Positions 1-9,000 of a DNA stretch of 64,000 nucleotides are shown here, piece after piece. Numbering within the stretch: position 1 is the stretch's first letter; each line of letters begins with the position of its first letter. Source of the DNA: Staphylococcus carnosus (GTDB taxonomy: Bacteria; Bacillota; Bacilli; Staphylococcales; Staphylococcaceae); assembly GCF_900458435.1 (NCBI RefSeq), contig NZ_UHCT01000001.1, positions 620,001 through 684,000 on the forward strand, written 5' to 3'. The notes under the pieces are model-generated. The model was not told the DNA's origin. It saw nothing but the letters and a program-made list of their open reading frames with translations, and searched no databases. The translations under genes and the position numbers were made by a program.

Positions 1-919
1 CACGAGCCGTATAGCCTGCTAAAACAGGTTTATCACCAAGAATTCTTTCTGACATCGTGTCAGGGTTGAAAATAGGACGATAGAAAAGTTCAAGTCCTTT
101 CGAAGGTTTGCGATCTTCCAAATCTTTATCCATTATTTTCATCATTTGAGGCCTCGTTAAAGTTTCAAATGATTGATTATATTGCAGCATCGACATTATT
201 TTGAAACGATAGGCATTGACTCTGCTGTTATCAATTGAATCAAAATTGAGAGTACCGCTGCTTAAAATAACTTTGTGGAAAAGGTGTTCAGCTTCATTGA
301 GATGCATCAAAGCTTGAATACTCATCGCACCTGCAGATTGTCCCATTAAAGTCACATTATCTTTATCACCGTCAAAATCCGGGATAAAGTATTGTACCCA
401 TTTAAGTACAGTAAGCTGATCAGAAAGTCCGCAGTTCATATCATAATCTTCGTTAAGTAAGTGCCAGTTTGTATAACCTAATGCGCCAAGACGATAATTA
501 AATGTAATTACAATAGCATGTGCAGTTTCAGCAAGGTGCTGCGGTTGATATAGCTCAGCAGAGCCATGACCATTAAGGAATCCGCCGCCATAAAACCAGA
601 TGATGACTGGAAGTGTTTCACTGTGTTCAGCAGATATCGGTTTGTAGATATTTAAATAAAGACAGTCTTCGTTTTGTTCGAAATCTTGGTTATGTGTAGA
701 AAAGAAAGTTTCAAGTTTATTGTAAGGTTGAAGAGGAATGGGGCCGAATGAAGTTGCATCTAAGTTGTTGTTATCCCATTGTGTTTTTAATTTTGCATGT
801 TTGAAGCGGTTTGTTTCAATAGGCGGTTCAGCATAAGGAATACCGTAATATATTTCTAATCGATCTTGTGCTGTTCCTTTAACAGTTCCAGCAACAGTTT
901 CACGTATAATCGTATCCAT
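1..919 (-). CDS. Carboxylesterase type B, C-terminal part outside the window
   Basis: Alpha/beta-hydrolase of the carboxylesterase B / para-nitrobenzyl esterase family, a cytoplasmic ester hydrolase of unknown natural substrate. The reverse-strand reading frame stays open from the ATG at 919 to the window edge, about 306 residues. The nucleophile elbow GQSAGA is visible with its serine near residue 195. Typical N-terminal family features come before it (YYGIPYAEPP, NEDCLYLNIY, and the oxyanion stretch WFYGGGF). An alternative ATG lies at 928, but the AAAGGGG ribosome site abuts it and sits about 9 bases from the 919 ATG, so 919 is preferred. The acid and histidine of the triad fall outside the window. 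The neighbouring permease is on the same strand but separated by a terminator. As I recall, S. aureus has the same esterase-permease-opuC order. Confidence 0.9.
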   Translation of the reverse strand, partial: MDTIIRETVAGTVKGTAQDRLEIYYGIPYAEPPIETNRFKHAKLKTQWDNNNLDATSFGPIPLQPYNKLETFFSTHNQDFEQNEDCLYLNIYKPISAEHSETLPVIIWFYGGGFLNGHGSAELYQPQHLAETAHAIVITFNYRLGALGYTNWHLLNEDYDMNCGLSDQLTVLKWVQYFIPDFDGDKDNVTLMGQSAGAMSIQALMHLNEAEHLFHKVILSSGTLNFDSIDNSRVNAYRFKIMSMLQYNQSFETLTRPQMMKIMDKDLEDRKPSKGLELFYRPIFNPDTMSERILGDKPVLAGYTAR

Positions 920-986
920 ATTGTTCATCCCCTTTTGATTTAACTATAGTCTACCGTTCTTTGAGACACAAATTTTTTCAATAAAA

Positions 987-1014
987 ATAAGACGAGATTG
1001 GAATCCCGCCTTAT
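987..1014 (-). terminator. Intrinsic terminator of the permease gene
   Basis: Imperfect hairpin (ATAAGGCGGGATT against AATCTCGTCTTAT, reverse strand) followed by TTTTTATT. It lies just after the permease stop and before the esterase gene. Confidence 0.6.
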
Positions 1015-1024
1015 GTACTATTTC

Positions 1025-2683
1025 TTATTTTGTTTCAACGGCTTGATTTGAATCGTCTGATTCATTATTCAAACGGTCTGTCATGTCTTTGTTCATTTTT
1101 GTGTTGATACGTTTAGCACGTTTGAAGTAAATGCTTTCAAAGTAGCTTGTTGTACCAAGTTTGTAAAAGGCTAAAGCTACAATCGTAATCACAAGGAAGT
1201 CATATGGATAATGTATGAAGTTCATACCTTTGAACTCTTTACTGCCGATAAAGGATAGCAATGCTAATACTAATAAGTAAATAATAATCCATAAACTGCC
1301 GCCGATTTGTTTTTTCGTATTCTTCCAATTCATTTTATATTCGTAGAAGAAATAAATCGGCAATCCTAAGATGATAATCAAAATAACTTCAGCTGTTGTC
1401 GGCCACATTGCCCAGTAAATAGCTAAAGAGGCAAGTACAAATGAAAGTGGTGCCATGACTTTCAAAAGATTGGCTCTAAATGGACGATGCATGCTTGGTG
1501 CCATTTTACGTAATGCAATAACGGTTGTTGGACCAGTTAGATAGGCAACAAGTGTCGCTGTTGAAATAACACTGGCAAGTGTACCCCAAGAACGGAAAAG
1601 AGAGACCATGACCATACTGATAATTGCATTGAAAATAATAGCAACACGCGGGATATTATACGTTTCATTAATTTTCCCTAAGAATTTTGGAATATGACCA
1701 TTTTTTTCCATCGCACGTAAAACACGACCTGTAACGGCTACGAAAGAAACACCTGTACCAAAAGGTGACACAACGGCTTCAATGTATAAAAGAATTGCTA
1801 ACCAGTTCAGGTTTAAAAGAATTGCCATGTCAGCAAATGGTGAGTTGAATTGAATACCGCTCCATCCATGTTTTGAAAGCATTCCTTCAGGCATAGAACC
1901 AATGAAGACTACTTGCAGGATGACATATAATGTTGCTGCCAAAGATAAACTGATGACAATACCGCGCCCGATATTTTTTTCAGGACGTTGTATTTCAGAA
2001 CCCATATTGATAATTGTTTGGAAAGCATTGAATGAGAAGATAATACCTGATGTTGTGGTAGCCGCAAAAATTGGCGCACTGCCATAAGGCATGAAACTCG
2101 TCAAACTATGTCCATAATTACCAGGGTGAAATCCTGAAATAACTAATAATATAATCGTTAAAGTCGGTACTCCTAATTTGAAGAAGGAGATTAAACTTGT
2201 GAATGAAGTTAATAATTTTACAGACCAGTAATTCAGTAAAGAGAAGATAATGATAATCGCAAATACAGCGAATAAACCTAATGTACTGATAGTGCCGTTA
2301 TGCATTAATTTCCCCATGAATTTAGCCCAGTCCCAAGGCCATGAACTCATATATTGAACTGCTGAAACTGCTTCAATCGGAATGATTGTAACAAGTGATA
2401 CCCAGTTAGCCCATGCAGCGATAAAGCCGAGTAGTGAGCCGTGTGTATATTGGGCGTAGTTGCTCATTCCGCCTGATTGCGGGAACATAGTCCCAATTTC
2501 AATATAGTTATACGCAATGGTCCCAATGACGATAAATCCGATAATCCAAGATATAATTGCCGCTGGACCTGCGACAGATGAAGCTTCCCAAGCCCCGAAG
2601 AGCCAACCAGAACCAATTAATGATCCAAGGCCCAACAAGACAAGTTGGGAGAGATTAATTTTACTGCTTTCTTTATTTTCCAT
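1025..2683 (-). CDS. APC-family amino acid permease (aspartate:proton symporter YveA-like)
   Basis: Polytopic membrane transporter of the amino acid-polyamine-organocation superfamily, about 552 residues with roughly 12-14 hydrophobic segments. The N-terminal helix carries the APC signature GLGSLIGSGWLFG, followed by GGMSNYAQY. The sequence resembles Bacillus YveA-type acidic amino acid permeases, so aspartate/glutamate uptake is the best guess, but substrate cannot be read from sequence. An open frame extends upstream to 2761. The start chosen is the ATG at 2683 (MENKES), because AGGAG lies 7 bases upstream of it and the upstream extension is not membrane-like. It is a single-gene unit with its own terminator. 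An inverted repeat at 2748-2766 lies about 65 bases upstream and may be an operator. Confidence 0.88.
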   Translation of the reverse strand: MENKESSKINLSQLVLLGLGSLIGSGWLFGAWEASSVAGPAAIISWIIGFIVIGTIAYNYIEIGTMFPQSGGMSNYAQYTHGSLLGFIAAWANWVSLVTIIPIEAVSAVQYMSSWPWDWAKFMGKLMHNGTISTLGLFAVFAIIIIFSLLNYWSVKLLTSFTSLISFFKLGVPTLTIILLVISGFHPGNYGHSLTSFMPYGSAPIFAATTTSGIIFSFNAFQTIINMGSEIQRPEKNIGRGIVISLSLAATLYVILQVVFIGSMPEGMLSKHGWSGIQFNSPFADMAILLNLNWLAILLYIEAVVSPFGTGVSFVAVTGRVLRAMEKNGHIPKFLGKINETYNIPRVAIIFNAIISMVMVSLFRSWGTLASVISTATLVAYLTGPTTVIALRKMAPSMHRPFRANLLKVMAPLSFVLASLAIYWAMWPTTAEVILIIILGLPIYFFYEYKMNWKNTKKQIGGSLWIIIYLLVLALLSFIGSKEFKGMNFIHYPYDFLVITIVALAFYKLGTTSYFESIYFKRAKRINTKMNKDMTDRLNNESDDSNQAVETK

Positions 2684-2747
2684 CGAAAGTCTCCTATTAT
2701 ATACGAGCGAGAGATGTAGTAGATACGATTCTGCTCTTTGTAACTGT

Positions 2748-2766
2748 AAATTGTGAAACACAATTT
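2748..2766. promoter_or_regulatory. Inverted repeat upstream of the permease, possible operator
   Basis: AAATTGTG-AAA-CACAATTT, a perfect 8-base inverted repeat with a 3-base spacer, about 65 bases upstream of the permease ATG. The core TTGTG...CACAA recalls Rex or Crp/Fnr half-sites, but the spacing fits neither consensus. The rest of 2767-3141 holds nothing else I can support. Confidence 0.35.
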
Positions 2767-3129
2767 TCTGATTTTTGTTAACTCATGGTAAAATATTATA
2801 CAAGGTCGTCATTTCAAGTCAAATGCAATTTAATTTCTGTATTTTATGAGTTTTTATGTATGGATATACGCTATTTTAACTGACGATGAATATCGTAATG
2901 AATACGAAAAGTAATGATGCATGCCCAATATAAAGGGGATAATTGGTGTTTGATCGATTCATTTTGTTTATACATTTTTTTAGCTTGAGTTTTGTATTAC
3001 AATTGAAATTGCAAAATGCTTTAAAGCAAGAAATCGCAAGTCATTGGGAAGCTTGATCAAAAATTTCAAAACAAATTTTAAAAGTTTCATTTTAAACTTT
3101 ATGTGTAAATCACAAGTGTCGAAAAATGA

Positions 3130-3158
3130 TATAATGTTTACGTAATGTGATATATTAC
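3130..3158 (+). promoter_or_regulatory. Probable -10 element and inverted repeat before the YdeI-like gene
   Basis: TATAAT at 3130-3135 lies about 60 bases before the start. GTAAT-N7-ATTAC (3142-3158) sits just downstream, where an operator would overlap the transcription start. No convincing -35 is seen. Confidence 0.35.
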
Positions 3159-3189
3159 AATTGTACAAAATAGGAAAAGGAGAATGGAG

Positions 3190-3786
3190 ATGACTGAAGA
3201 AAGAACAAACCCAAAAGCAGAAGCATTTTTCCAAAGAGCAAAAGAATGGAAAGGTGAGTATGAAGCATTAAGAAAGATTATTATGGAAAATCCAGATTTA
3301 GTTGAAGAATATAAATGGATGAAACCATGTTATACATATGAAGGACATAATGTCGTCTTAATACATGGTTTTAAAGACTATTGTGCATTGCTGTTTCATA
3401 AAGGTGTTTTATTACCAGATCCTGAACACAAATTAATACAGCAAACTAAAAATGTACAAGCGGCACGTCAATTGCGTTTTACTTCTGTTGCACAAATAAT
3501 AGAAGAGGCTGATATGATTCGTGACTATATTAAAGAGGCTGTAGCTGTTGAAAAAGCAGGTAAAAAAATAGAAATGAAACGTACGGAAGAATATGATATG
3601 CCAGAAGAATTGAAAGCAGCGTTAGAAGCAGACAAGAAATTAGATGAAGCATTTCATAACTTAACACCTGGACGCCAACGCCAATATATGTATACGATCG
3701 GACAAGCGAAACGTGCTTCTACGAGACAAAATCGTGTAGATAAATATAAACCGATGATTTTACAAGGCAAAGGATTAAATGATTGA
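3190..3786 (+). CDS. YdeI/OmpD-associated (DUF1801-type) protein
   Basis: Soluble protein of 198 residues. The N-terminal part resembles the YdhG/DUF1801 fold (EEYKWMKPCYTYEGHNVVLIHGFKDY and FHKGVLL are typical). The C-terminal part (about 140-185) resembles the YdeI/OmdA region, with the motif LTPGRQRQYMYTIGQAK. The biochemical function is not known; relatives are described as bacteriocin-protection or OmpD-associated proteins. Two in-frame ATGs exist at 3184 and 3190. AAGGAG leaves 1 base before the first and 7 before the second, so 3190 is chosen. The gene is monocistronic, with a strong terminator directly after the stop. Confidence 0.85.
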   Translation: MTEERTNPKAEAFFQRAKEWKGEYEALRKIIMENPDLVEEYKWMKPCYTYEGHNVVLIHGFKDYCALLFHKGVLLPDPEHKLIQQTKNVQAARQLRFTSVAQIIEEADMIRDYIKEAVAVEKAGKKIEMKRTEEYDMPEELKAALEADKKLDEAFHNLTPGRQRQYMYTIGQAKRASTRQNRVDKYKPMILQGKGLND

Positions 3787-3790
3787 TTTT

Positions 3791-3814
3791 AAAAACCGCT
3801 TCGGCGGTTTTTTT
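3791..3814 (+). terminator. Intrinsic terminator
   Basis: AAAACCGC-TTCG-GCGGTTTT with a UUCG-type tetraloop and a run of eight T, four bases after the stop of the YdeI-like gene. Confidence 0.95.
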
Positions 3815-4118
3815 GTTTGAAGATTTAATACTTGAACCACTGTAATAAATTAGCAGAAGCCAAAATCTCAATAAATTGCATAATCTGTTATTTATTAACA
3901 AATTAATTATATAAACGAATATTGTATAATTGGAAGCGCAATCATTACTCATAGTTAAAATAATGACTAAAAATGTATATTAACCCATTTTTGCAATTAC
4001 CATAGTATATTTGTCTGAATATTTAAGTATGTACATTTAATTCGAAAAATCTGGCAATTATACGTCATTTGTCCTCTTATTTATGCTATAATAATTGAGT
4101 AATCTGCTAAAAGAGTAG

Positions 4119-4317
4119 GACACATATTCAATATAGGCTGTATTGAAATTTAAAATAGACAACAGAATGAGACTGTTGTTGTGTCATAATGATTTGAGAA
4201 AAGAACATTTGCCAAGAGACGAATGCGTCTTGTCGATAGTCTAACAGAAGTCATTTGCGACTTAGTTTTAGAGCTTATCCGTAAGTTAATTGAAACATAG
4301 CTGCAAATGCTTTTTTT
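4119..4317 (+). ncRNA. Candidate structured RNA upstream of opuC
   Basis: This gene-free stretch contains two nested folding domains. Domain 1: GACACA (4119-4124) pairs with TGTGTC (4180-4185) around two hairpins, TTCAATA/TATTGAA (4127-4147) and ACAACAG/CTGTTGT (4159-4179). Domain 2: CATTTGC (4206-4212) pairs with GCAAATG (4303-4309) and encloses three hairpins (4217-4230, 4248-4263, 4272-4287), then C plus seven T as an apparent terminator. A TATAAT at 4086-4091 could start a transcript of about 220 bases. The loop of the 4248-4263 hairpin repeats CATTTGC, so GCAAATG has two possible partners. It could be an independent small RNA or a leader attenuator of opuC. I do not recognise a known riboswitch class. 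Confidence 0.45.
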
Positions 4318-4338
4318 ATTGTATACGGAGAACGAGAA

Positions 4339-4387
4339 ATAGGTTTATTTCAATTCAATATATGCAATTTACATTCAATAAACCTAT
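4339..4387. repeat. 11-base inverted repeat in the opuC leader
   Basis: ATAGGTTTATT and AATAAACCTAT are perfect inverted arms separated by 27 bases, between the candidate RNA and opuCA. It may be an operator or a leader hairpin. No clear opuC promoter was found in 4388-4525, and 3815-4085 holds nothing I can assign. Confidence 0.5.
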
Positions 4388-4525
4388 GAATCGCAAACAA
4401 TTCTACTGTAAAATCACGCCTTCTGTCAGAAAAAAACAACTGACCATTCAATACTTCAATTTTTACTTTTCCAATCCTCTGCTCTTAACTTTAAATTTAA
4501 TTAGATATAGAAAGGAATTAAATGC

Positions 4526-5779
4526 ATGCTTAGTATTAAGAATTTAACTAAGGTTTATTCGGGACATAAAAAAGCGGTAGATGACATTTCTATAGATGTG
4601 CAGTCTGGTGAGTTTGTTGCGTTTATCGGAACAAGTGGTAGTGGGAAAACTACTGCACTCAGAATGATCAACCGCATGATTGAAGCTACAAGCGGACAAA
4701 TTACAATTGACGGTAAAGATGTCAGAAAGATGAATGCGGTGGAATTGCGCCGAAGTATCGGTTATGTGATTCAACAAATCGGTTTAATGCCGCACATGAC
4801 GATTAAGGAAAATATCGTGCTGGTTCCTAAATTGTTGAAATGGTCTCAAGAGAAAAAGGATAAAAAAGCACGTGAATTAATTAAGTTGGTTGATTTACCT
4901 GAAGAATATTTAGATCGTTATCCATCTGAATTATCAGGTGGTCAGCAGCAGCGTATCGGTGTGGTACGTGCATTAGCAGCTGAACAAGATATCATTTTAA
5001 TGGATGAACCATTCGGGGCATTGGATCCTATTACACGTGATACATTGCAAGACTTAGTCAAAGAGTTGCAGAAAAAGTTAGGCAAAACGTTTATTTTTGT
5101 TACACATGATATGGATGAAGCGATTAAATTAGCAGATAGAATTTGTATTATGTCAAATGGTAAAGTCGTACAATATGATACGCCTGACAACATTTTACGA
5201 CACCCTGCAAATGATTTCGTTCGTGACTTTATTGGTCAGAACCGTTTGATTCAAGATCGTCCAAATATGCGTACTGTACAAGATGCAATGATTAAACCAA
5301 TTACAGTAGGTGTGAATGAAACATTAAATACTGCTGTTGATATTATGCGTCGTCATCGTATTGATACGATTTTTGTAGTCAATAATCAAAATAAATTCCT
5401 CGGCTACATGGATATTGAAGATATCAACCAAGGATTACGCGGCGGCAAAGAATTGATTGATACGATGCAGCGTGATATTTATCGTGTGAATGTCAATTCT
5501 AAATTACAAGATACAGTCCGTACGATTTTGAAACGTAATGTGCGTAATGTACCAGTAGTCAACAATCAAGACACATTGGTAGGTTTAATCACACGTGCTA
5601 ACCTCGTGGATATTGTATATGACAGTATTTGGGGTGAAGGTGCTGAAGAAGCACAGTACGAAGCTGAAAGAAATGAAGCGGAACAATCTAAACAACAAGA
5701 AAAAACATCTGCTGAAACAACAGTAAATGAAAATAATGCCAGTCATGACGACACGTCAGATTCAGGAGTTGAACGCTGA
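4526..5779 (+). CDS. opuCA: Glycine betaine/carnitine/choline ABC importer, ATPase with CBS domains
   Basis: Energises uptake of quaternary-amine osmoprotectants at the membrane. It has 417 residues. The N-terminal ABC domain shows Walker A GTSGSGKTT (about 35-43), signature LSGGQQQ, Walker B IILMDEP and switch histidine FVTHD. Two CBS domains follow (about 255-375), the region known in S. aureus OpuCA to bind the second messenger c-di-AMP. A charged, low-complexity tail rich in E, Q and N ends the protein. The ATG has GAAAGGAATT about 10 bases upstream. The stop overlaps the opuCB start by one base, and opuCA-CB-CC-CD form one operon. The long leader with structured elements suggests post-transcriptional control. 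Confidence 0.97.
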   Translation: MLSIKNLTKVYSGHKKAVDDISIDVQSGEFVAFIGTSGSGKTTALRMINRMIEATSGQITIDGKDVRKMNAVELRRSIGYVIQQIGLMPHMTIKENIVLVPKLLKWSQEKKDKKARELIKLVDLPEEYLDRYPSELSGGQQQRIGVVRALAAEQDIILMDEPFGALDPITRDTLQDLVKELQKKLGKTFIFVTHDMDEAIKLADRICIMSNGKVVQYDTPDNILRHPANDFVRDFIGQNRLIQDRPNMRTVQDAMIKPITVGVNETLNTAVDIMRRHRIDTIFVVNNQNKFLGYMDIEDINQGLRGGKELIDTMQRDIYRVNVNSKLQDTVRTILKRNVRNVPVVNNQDTLVGLITRANLVDIVYDSIWGEGAEEAQYEAERNEAEQSKQQEKTSAETTVNENNASHDDTSDSGVER

Positions 5780-6414
5780 TGAAAGCATTCTTAGAACAAT
5801 ACGGCGGTGAATTGCTGCAAAAAACGGGTGAACACTTTTATATTTCTATTGTTTCGCTTCTGATCGCCATTATTATTGCAGTACCGCTTGGAATTTTATT
5901 ATCGAAGACAAAGAAATTAGCAAGTGTTGTATTGACAGTTGCAGGTGTCTTGCAAACGATTCCGACATTAGCAGTATTAGCGATTATGATTCCAATTTTC
6001 GGTGTAGGTAAGACACCGGCAATTATTGCATTGTTTATTTATGTATTACTACCTATCTTGAATAATACTGTCTTGGGTGTTCAAAATATCAATCCTGATA
6101 TTCGCCAAGCAGGTATCAGTATGGGTATGACAAAACTGCAATTAATGAAAGATGTAGAGCTGCCGTTAGCCTTACCTTTAATTCTTGGCGGCATTCGCTT
6201 ATCAAGTGTTTATGTCATCAGTTGGGCAACATTAGCCAGCTACGTCGGTGCAGGCGGTTTAGGTGACTTCGTCTTTAACGGTTTGAATTTATATGACCCA
6301 TTGATGATTATCAGTGCAGCTGTGCTAGTTACAGCTTTGGCATTGATAGTAGATTACCTACTTCGTGTAGTTGAAAAATGGGCAGTACCAAAAGGTTTAA
6401 AAATATCTAGATAG
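5779..6414 (+). CDS. opuCB: OpuC ABC importer permease subunit 1
   Basis: Integral membrane permease of 211 residues with about five to six transmembrane helices and the binding-protein-dependent transport signature (QAGISMGMTKLQLMKDVELPLALP, the EAA loop that contacts the ATPase). It starts on the last base of the opuCA stop codon, so translation is probably coupled. It is paralogous to opuCD in the same operon, and the two probably form a heterodimeric channel. The length is normal for the family. Confidence 0.96.
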   Translation: MKAFLEQYGGELLQKTGEHFYISIVSLLIAIIIAVPLGILLSKTKKLASVVLTVAGVLQTIPTLAVLAIMIPIFGVGKTPAIIALFIYVLLPILNNTVLGVQNINPDIRQAGISMGMTKLQLMKDVELPLALPLILGGIRLSSVYVISWATLASYVGAGGLGDFVFNGLNLYDPLMIISAAVLVTALALIVDYLLRVVEKWAVPKGLKISR

Positions 6415-6432
6415 GGAGGACATTGTAACTTT

Positions 6433-7374
6433 ATGAAGACGATGAAGTATTATTTGATTCTTATGGTGACTTGTCTGGTTATCTTATCTGGATGTAGTTT
6501 ACCTGGACTTGGTGATAGTCGTTCAGATGACGATGTAAAAATTACAGCACTTGCTACCAGCGAGTCGCAAATTATGTCGCACATGGTGCGTTTGATAATA
6601 GAACATGATTCACATGGCAAAATAAAACCTACATTATTAAATAATATGGGTTCAAGTACAATTCAACATAATGCGTTGATGAATGGAGACGCTAATATTT
6701 CAGGCGTTCGTTATACAGGTACTGATTTAGTCGGGGCTTTGCAAGAAGATCCGATTAAAGATCCGAAGAAAGCATTAAAAGCAACGCAAGAAGGGTTCCA
6801 AAAGAAATTCCATCAAAAATTCTTCCCATCTTACGGTTTTGATAATACGTATGCTTTCATGGTAACGAAAGAAACGGCTGAAAAATATCATTTAGAAACT
6901 GTTTCGGATTTGAAAAAACATGAAAAAGACTTACGTCTCGGTGTCGATAGTTCTTGGCTGAACCGAAAAGGTGATGGTTATCCTGGTTTCAAAAAAGAAT
7001 ATGGTATCGACTTTGATACTGTACGACCAATGCAAATCGGTTTGGTTTATGATGCTTTAAATAATAAAAAATTAGACGTCGCATTAGGCTATTCAACAGA
7101 TGGACGTATTGCTGCTTATGGTTTGAAAGTCTTAAAAGACGATAAGCATTTCTTCCCGCCTTATGATGCCAGTCCTGTGGCTACAGATGCAGTCTTAAAG
7201 AAACATCCGGAAATCAATAAGGTATTAGATAAATTAGCAGGTAAAATTTCAACGAAAGATATGCAGCAGTTGAACTATGAAGCAGACGGCAAAGGGAAAG
7301 AACCTGCTGTTGTTGCTGAGGAATTTTTAAAGAAACATCACTATTTTGATGGTAAGAAAGGCGGGCAAAAATAA
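6433..7374 (+). CDS. opuCC: OpuC substrate-binding lipoprotein
   Basis: Extracellular, lipid-anchored binding protein of 313 residues for betaine, carnitine and similar solutes. The signal peptide ends in the lipobox LVILSGCS, with the lipidated cysteine near residue 21. The mature part has the glycine-betaine-binding (OpuAC) fold, including ITALATSESQIMSHMV, NALMNGDANISGVRYTGTDL and VALGYSTDGRI. A good ribosome site (AGGGAGGAC) precedes the ATG by about 11 bases. The stop TAA touches the opuCD ATG. Confidence 0.96.
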   Translation: MKTMKYYLILMVTCLVILSGCSLPGLGDSRSDDDVKITALATSESQIMSHMVRLIIEHDSHGKIKPTLLNNMGSSTIQHNALMNGDANISGVRYTGTDLVGALQEDPIKDPKKALKATQEGFQKKFHQKFFPSYGFDNTYAFMVTKETAEKYHLETVSDLKKHEKDLRLGVDSSWLNRKGDGYPGFKKEYGIDFDTVRPMQIGLVYDALNNKKLDVALGYSTDGRIAAYGLKVLKDDKHFFPPYDASPVATDAVLKKHPEINKVLDKLAGKISTKDMQQLNYEADGKGKEPAVVAEEFLKKHHYFDGKKGGQK

Positions 7375-8057
7375 TGAAAGGCAATTTATTGCAACAATTA
7401 ATTGAGTATTATTCATTGAATGCCGGCTATTTATGGAGTTTGTTTTTTCAACATTTATTAATGTCAGTCTATGGTGTTGTATTTGCAGCTATTATTGGGA
7501 TTCCAATAGGTATCTTTATTTCACGATTTGGACGTATGTCTAAGTTAGTGATTACAATTGCAAATATTATCCAGACTGTTCCAGTTATCGCAATGTTGGC
7601 GATTTTAATGCTTGTAATGGGACTAGGTCCGACAACAGTTGTTGTGACAGTTTTCTTATATGCATTGTTGCCGATTATCCAAAATACGTATTCAGGTATT
7701 GTGGGTGTGGATGAAAACATTAAAGATGCAGGTAAAGGTATGGGTATGACACGTAATCAAGTCTTGCGTATGATTGAATTACCTTTAGCTTTATCAGTGA
7801 TTATCGGTGGATTGCGAATTGCTTTAGTTGTGGCTGTCGGAGTTGTAGCAGTCGGTTCATTTATTGGTGCACCGACACTTGGTGATATTATTATCAGAGG
7901 TACTAACGCTACGGATGGTACAACATTTATTTTAGCAGGTGCATTACCGATTGCGTTAATCGCAGTATTGATTGATGTACTATTAAGATTACTTGAAAAA
8001 CGATTGGATCCGGTGAAAAAGAAAAAAGGACCTCAACCTCAAGGTATGGACATTTAA
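7374..8057 (+). CDS. opuCD: OpuC ABC importer permease subunit 2
   Basis: Membrane permease of 227 residues with the same architecture as opuCB, including an EAA-type loop (DAGKGMGMTRNQVLRMIELPLALS). It starts on the last base of the opuCC stop. It ends with a basic tail (EKRLDPVKKKKGPQP) that probably lies in the cytoplasm. It is the last gene of the operon; a hairpin follows at 8063-8116. Confidence 0.96.
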   Translation: MKGNLLQQLIEYYSLNAGYLWSLFFQHLLMSVYGVVFAAIIGIPIGIFISRFGRMSKLVITIANIIQTVPVIAMLAILMLVMGLGPTTVVVTVFLYALLPIIQNTYSGIVGVDENIKDAGKGMGMTRNQVLRMIELPLALSVIIGGLRIALVVAVGVVAVGSFIGAPTLGDIIIRGTNATDGTTFILAGALPIALIAVLIDVLLRLLEKRLDPVKKKKGPQPQGMDI

Positions 8058-8062
8058 GAAAT

Positions 8063-8116
8063 CTAGAGCAGTTTGGCTATTTTAACATTGATATCATATG
8101 TGCTCTAGTATTTCTT
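8063..8116 (+). terminator. Hairpin after opuCD
   Basis: CTAGAGCA and TGCTCTAG arms enclose a 30-base loop containing TTGATATCA, and are followed by TATTTCTTTT. Probable terminator or processing site between opuC and the esterase. Confidence 0.55.
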
Positions 8117-8142
8117 TTCAAAGAGAAAAGGAGCGGTTACAG

Positions 8143-8913
8143 ATGGCATGGATGCAAGTCAATTATAATTCAGAAGTATTAGGAAAAGAGCAGCGATTCA
8201 TGGCGATGCTGCCAGAAGATCCATCTCAATTTCAGACAGATGAAGCACCAAAACAACTGCCTGTATTATTATTACTGCATGGTTTATCAAGTGATGAAAC
8301 ATCTTACTTGAGATTTACAAGTTTGGAACGTTACGCAAAAGATAATGGTATTGCAGTGATAATGCCAGCAGGCGATCACAGTGGTTATGCCAATATGGCA
8401 TATGGTCATAGTTATTATGATTATGTATTAGAGGTTTTTGATTATGCACTGCAAATTTTCCCATTATCAAAACGTCGTGAGGATCACTTTATTGCAGGTC
8501 ATTCAATGGGTGGTTACGGTACAATCAAGTACGCCTTAACGCAAGGTGACCGCTTTAGTAAAGCAACACCATTATCTGCAGTATTTTCACCTCAATTCTT
8601 AATGGAAATTGATTGGAATGATTTCTCAGGCAAAGCTATTTTAGGTGAAAAAGAGAGTGGCGATGGGACAGTACTTGATCCTTATTATCTTGTTGAACAA
8701 GCACTAGAGAATAATAAAACAATCCCAGAACTCTTAATAATGTGTGGTACAGAAGATGACTTATATCAAGATAATTTAGATTTCATTCATTTCTTAGATG
8801 AGAAAAATGTTTCATATCAATTTGTAGATGGACCAGGCATTCATGATTATGCTTATTGGGACAAAGCGATTCAATACGCATTAGAATGGTTTGCTGGAAA
8901 AGAACATCAATAA
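8143..8913 (+). CDS. Esterase of the FrmB / tributyrin-esterase family
   Basis: Cytoplasmic alpha/beta-hydrolase of 256 residues related to lactococcal tributyrin esterase EstA and to S-formylglutathione hydrolases. The oxyanion region LLLHGLSSDETSY and nucleophile elbow GHSMGGYG are visible. A candidate catalytic Asp lies in MCGTEDDLY and the His in GIHDYAYWD. The open frame begins at 8098, but the ATG at 8143 (MAWMQ) is preferred because AAAGGAG lies 9 bases upstream. It is downstream of opuC but separated from it by a hairpin, and has its own terminator. The physiological substrate is unknown. Confidence 0.9.
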   Translation: MAWMQVNYNSEVLGKEQRFMAMLPEDPSQFQTDEAPKQLPVLLLLHGLSSDETSYLRFTSLERYAKDNGIAVIMPAGDHSGYANMAYGHSYYDYVLEVFDYALQIFPLSKRREDHFIAGHSMGGYGTIKYALTQGDRFSKATPLSAVFSPQFLMEIDWNDFSGKAILGEKESGDGTVLDPYYLVEQALENNKTIPELLIMCGTEDDLYQDNLDFIHFLDEKNVSYQFVDGPGIHDYAYWDKAIQYALEWFAGKEHQ

Positions 8914-8921
8914 AATCATGG

Positions 8922-8954
8922 CTGTCACGAATTAAATTTCGTGGCAGTTTTTTT
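8922..8954 (+). terminator. Intrinsic terminator of the esterase
   Basis: CTGTCACGA / TCGTGGCAG stem followed by eight T. Confidence 0.85.
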
Positions 8955-8963
8955 GTGTAAAAA

Positions 8964-9000
8964 AAGACAAGATGCTTTAATGAAAAATGCATCTTGTCTT
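8964..9000 (-). terminator. Intrinsic terminator of the TetR/DUF3147 operon
   Basis: Twelve-base perfect stem AAGACAAGATGC / GCATCTTGTCTT, with a T run on the reverse strand. The stem begins at the stop codon of the TetR gene. Confidence 0.9.

Noticed and set aside
4290..4547. 85-codon forward frame upstream of opuCA
   Set aside because: No ribosome site, overlaps the terminator T run and the opuCA start, and its composition is not protein-like.
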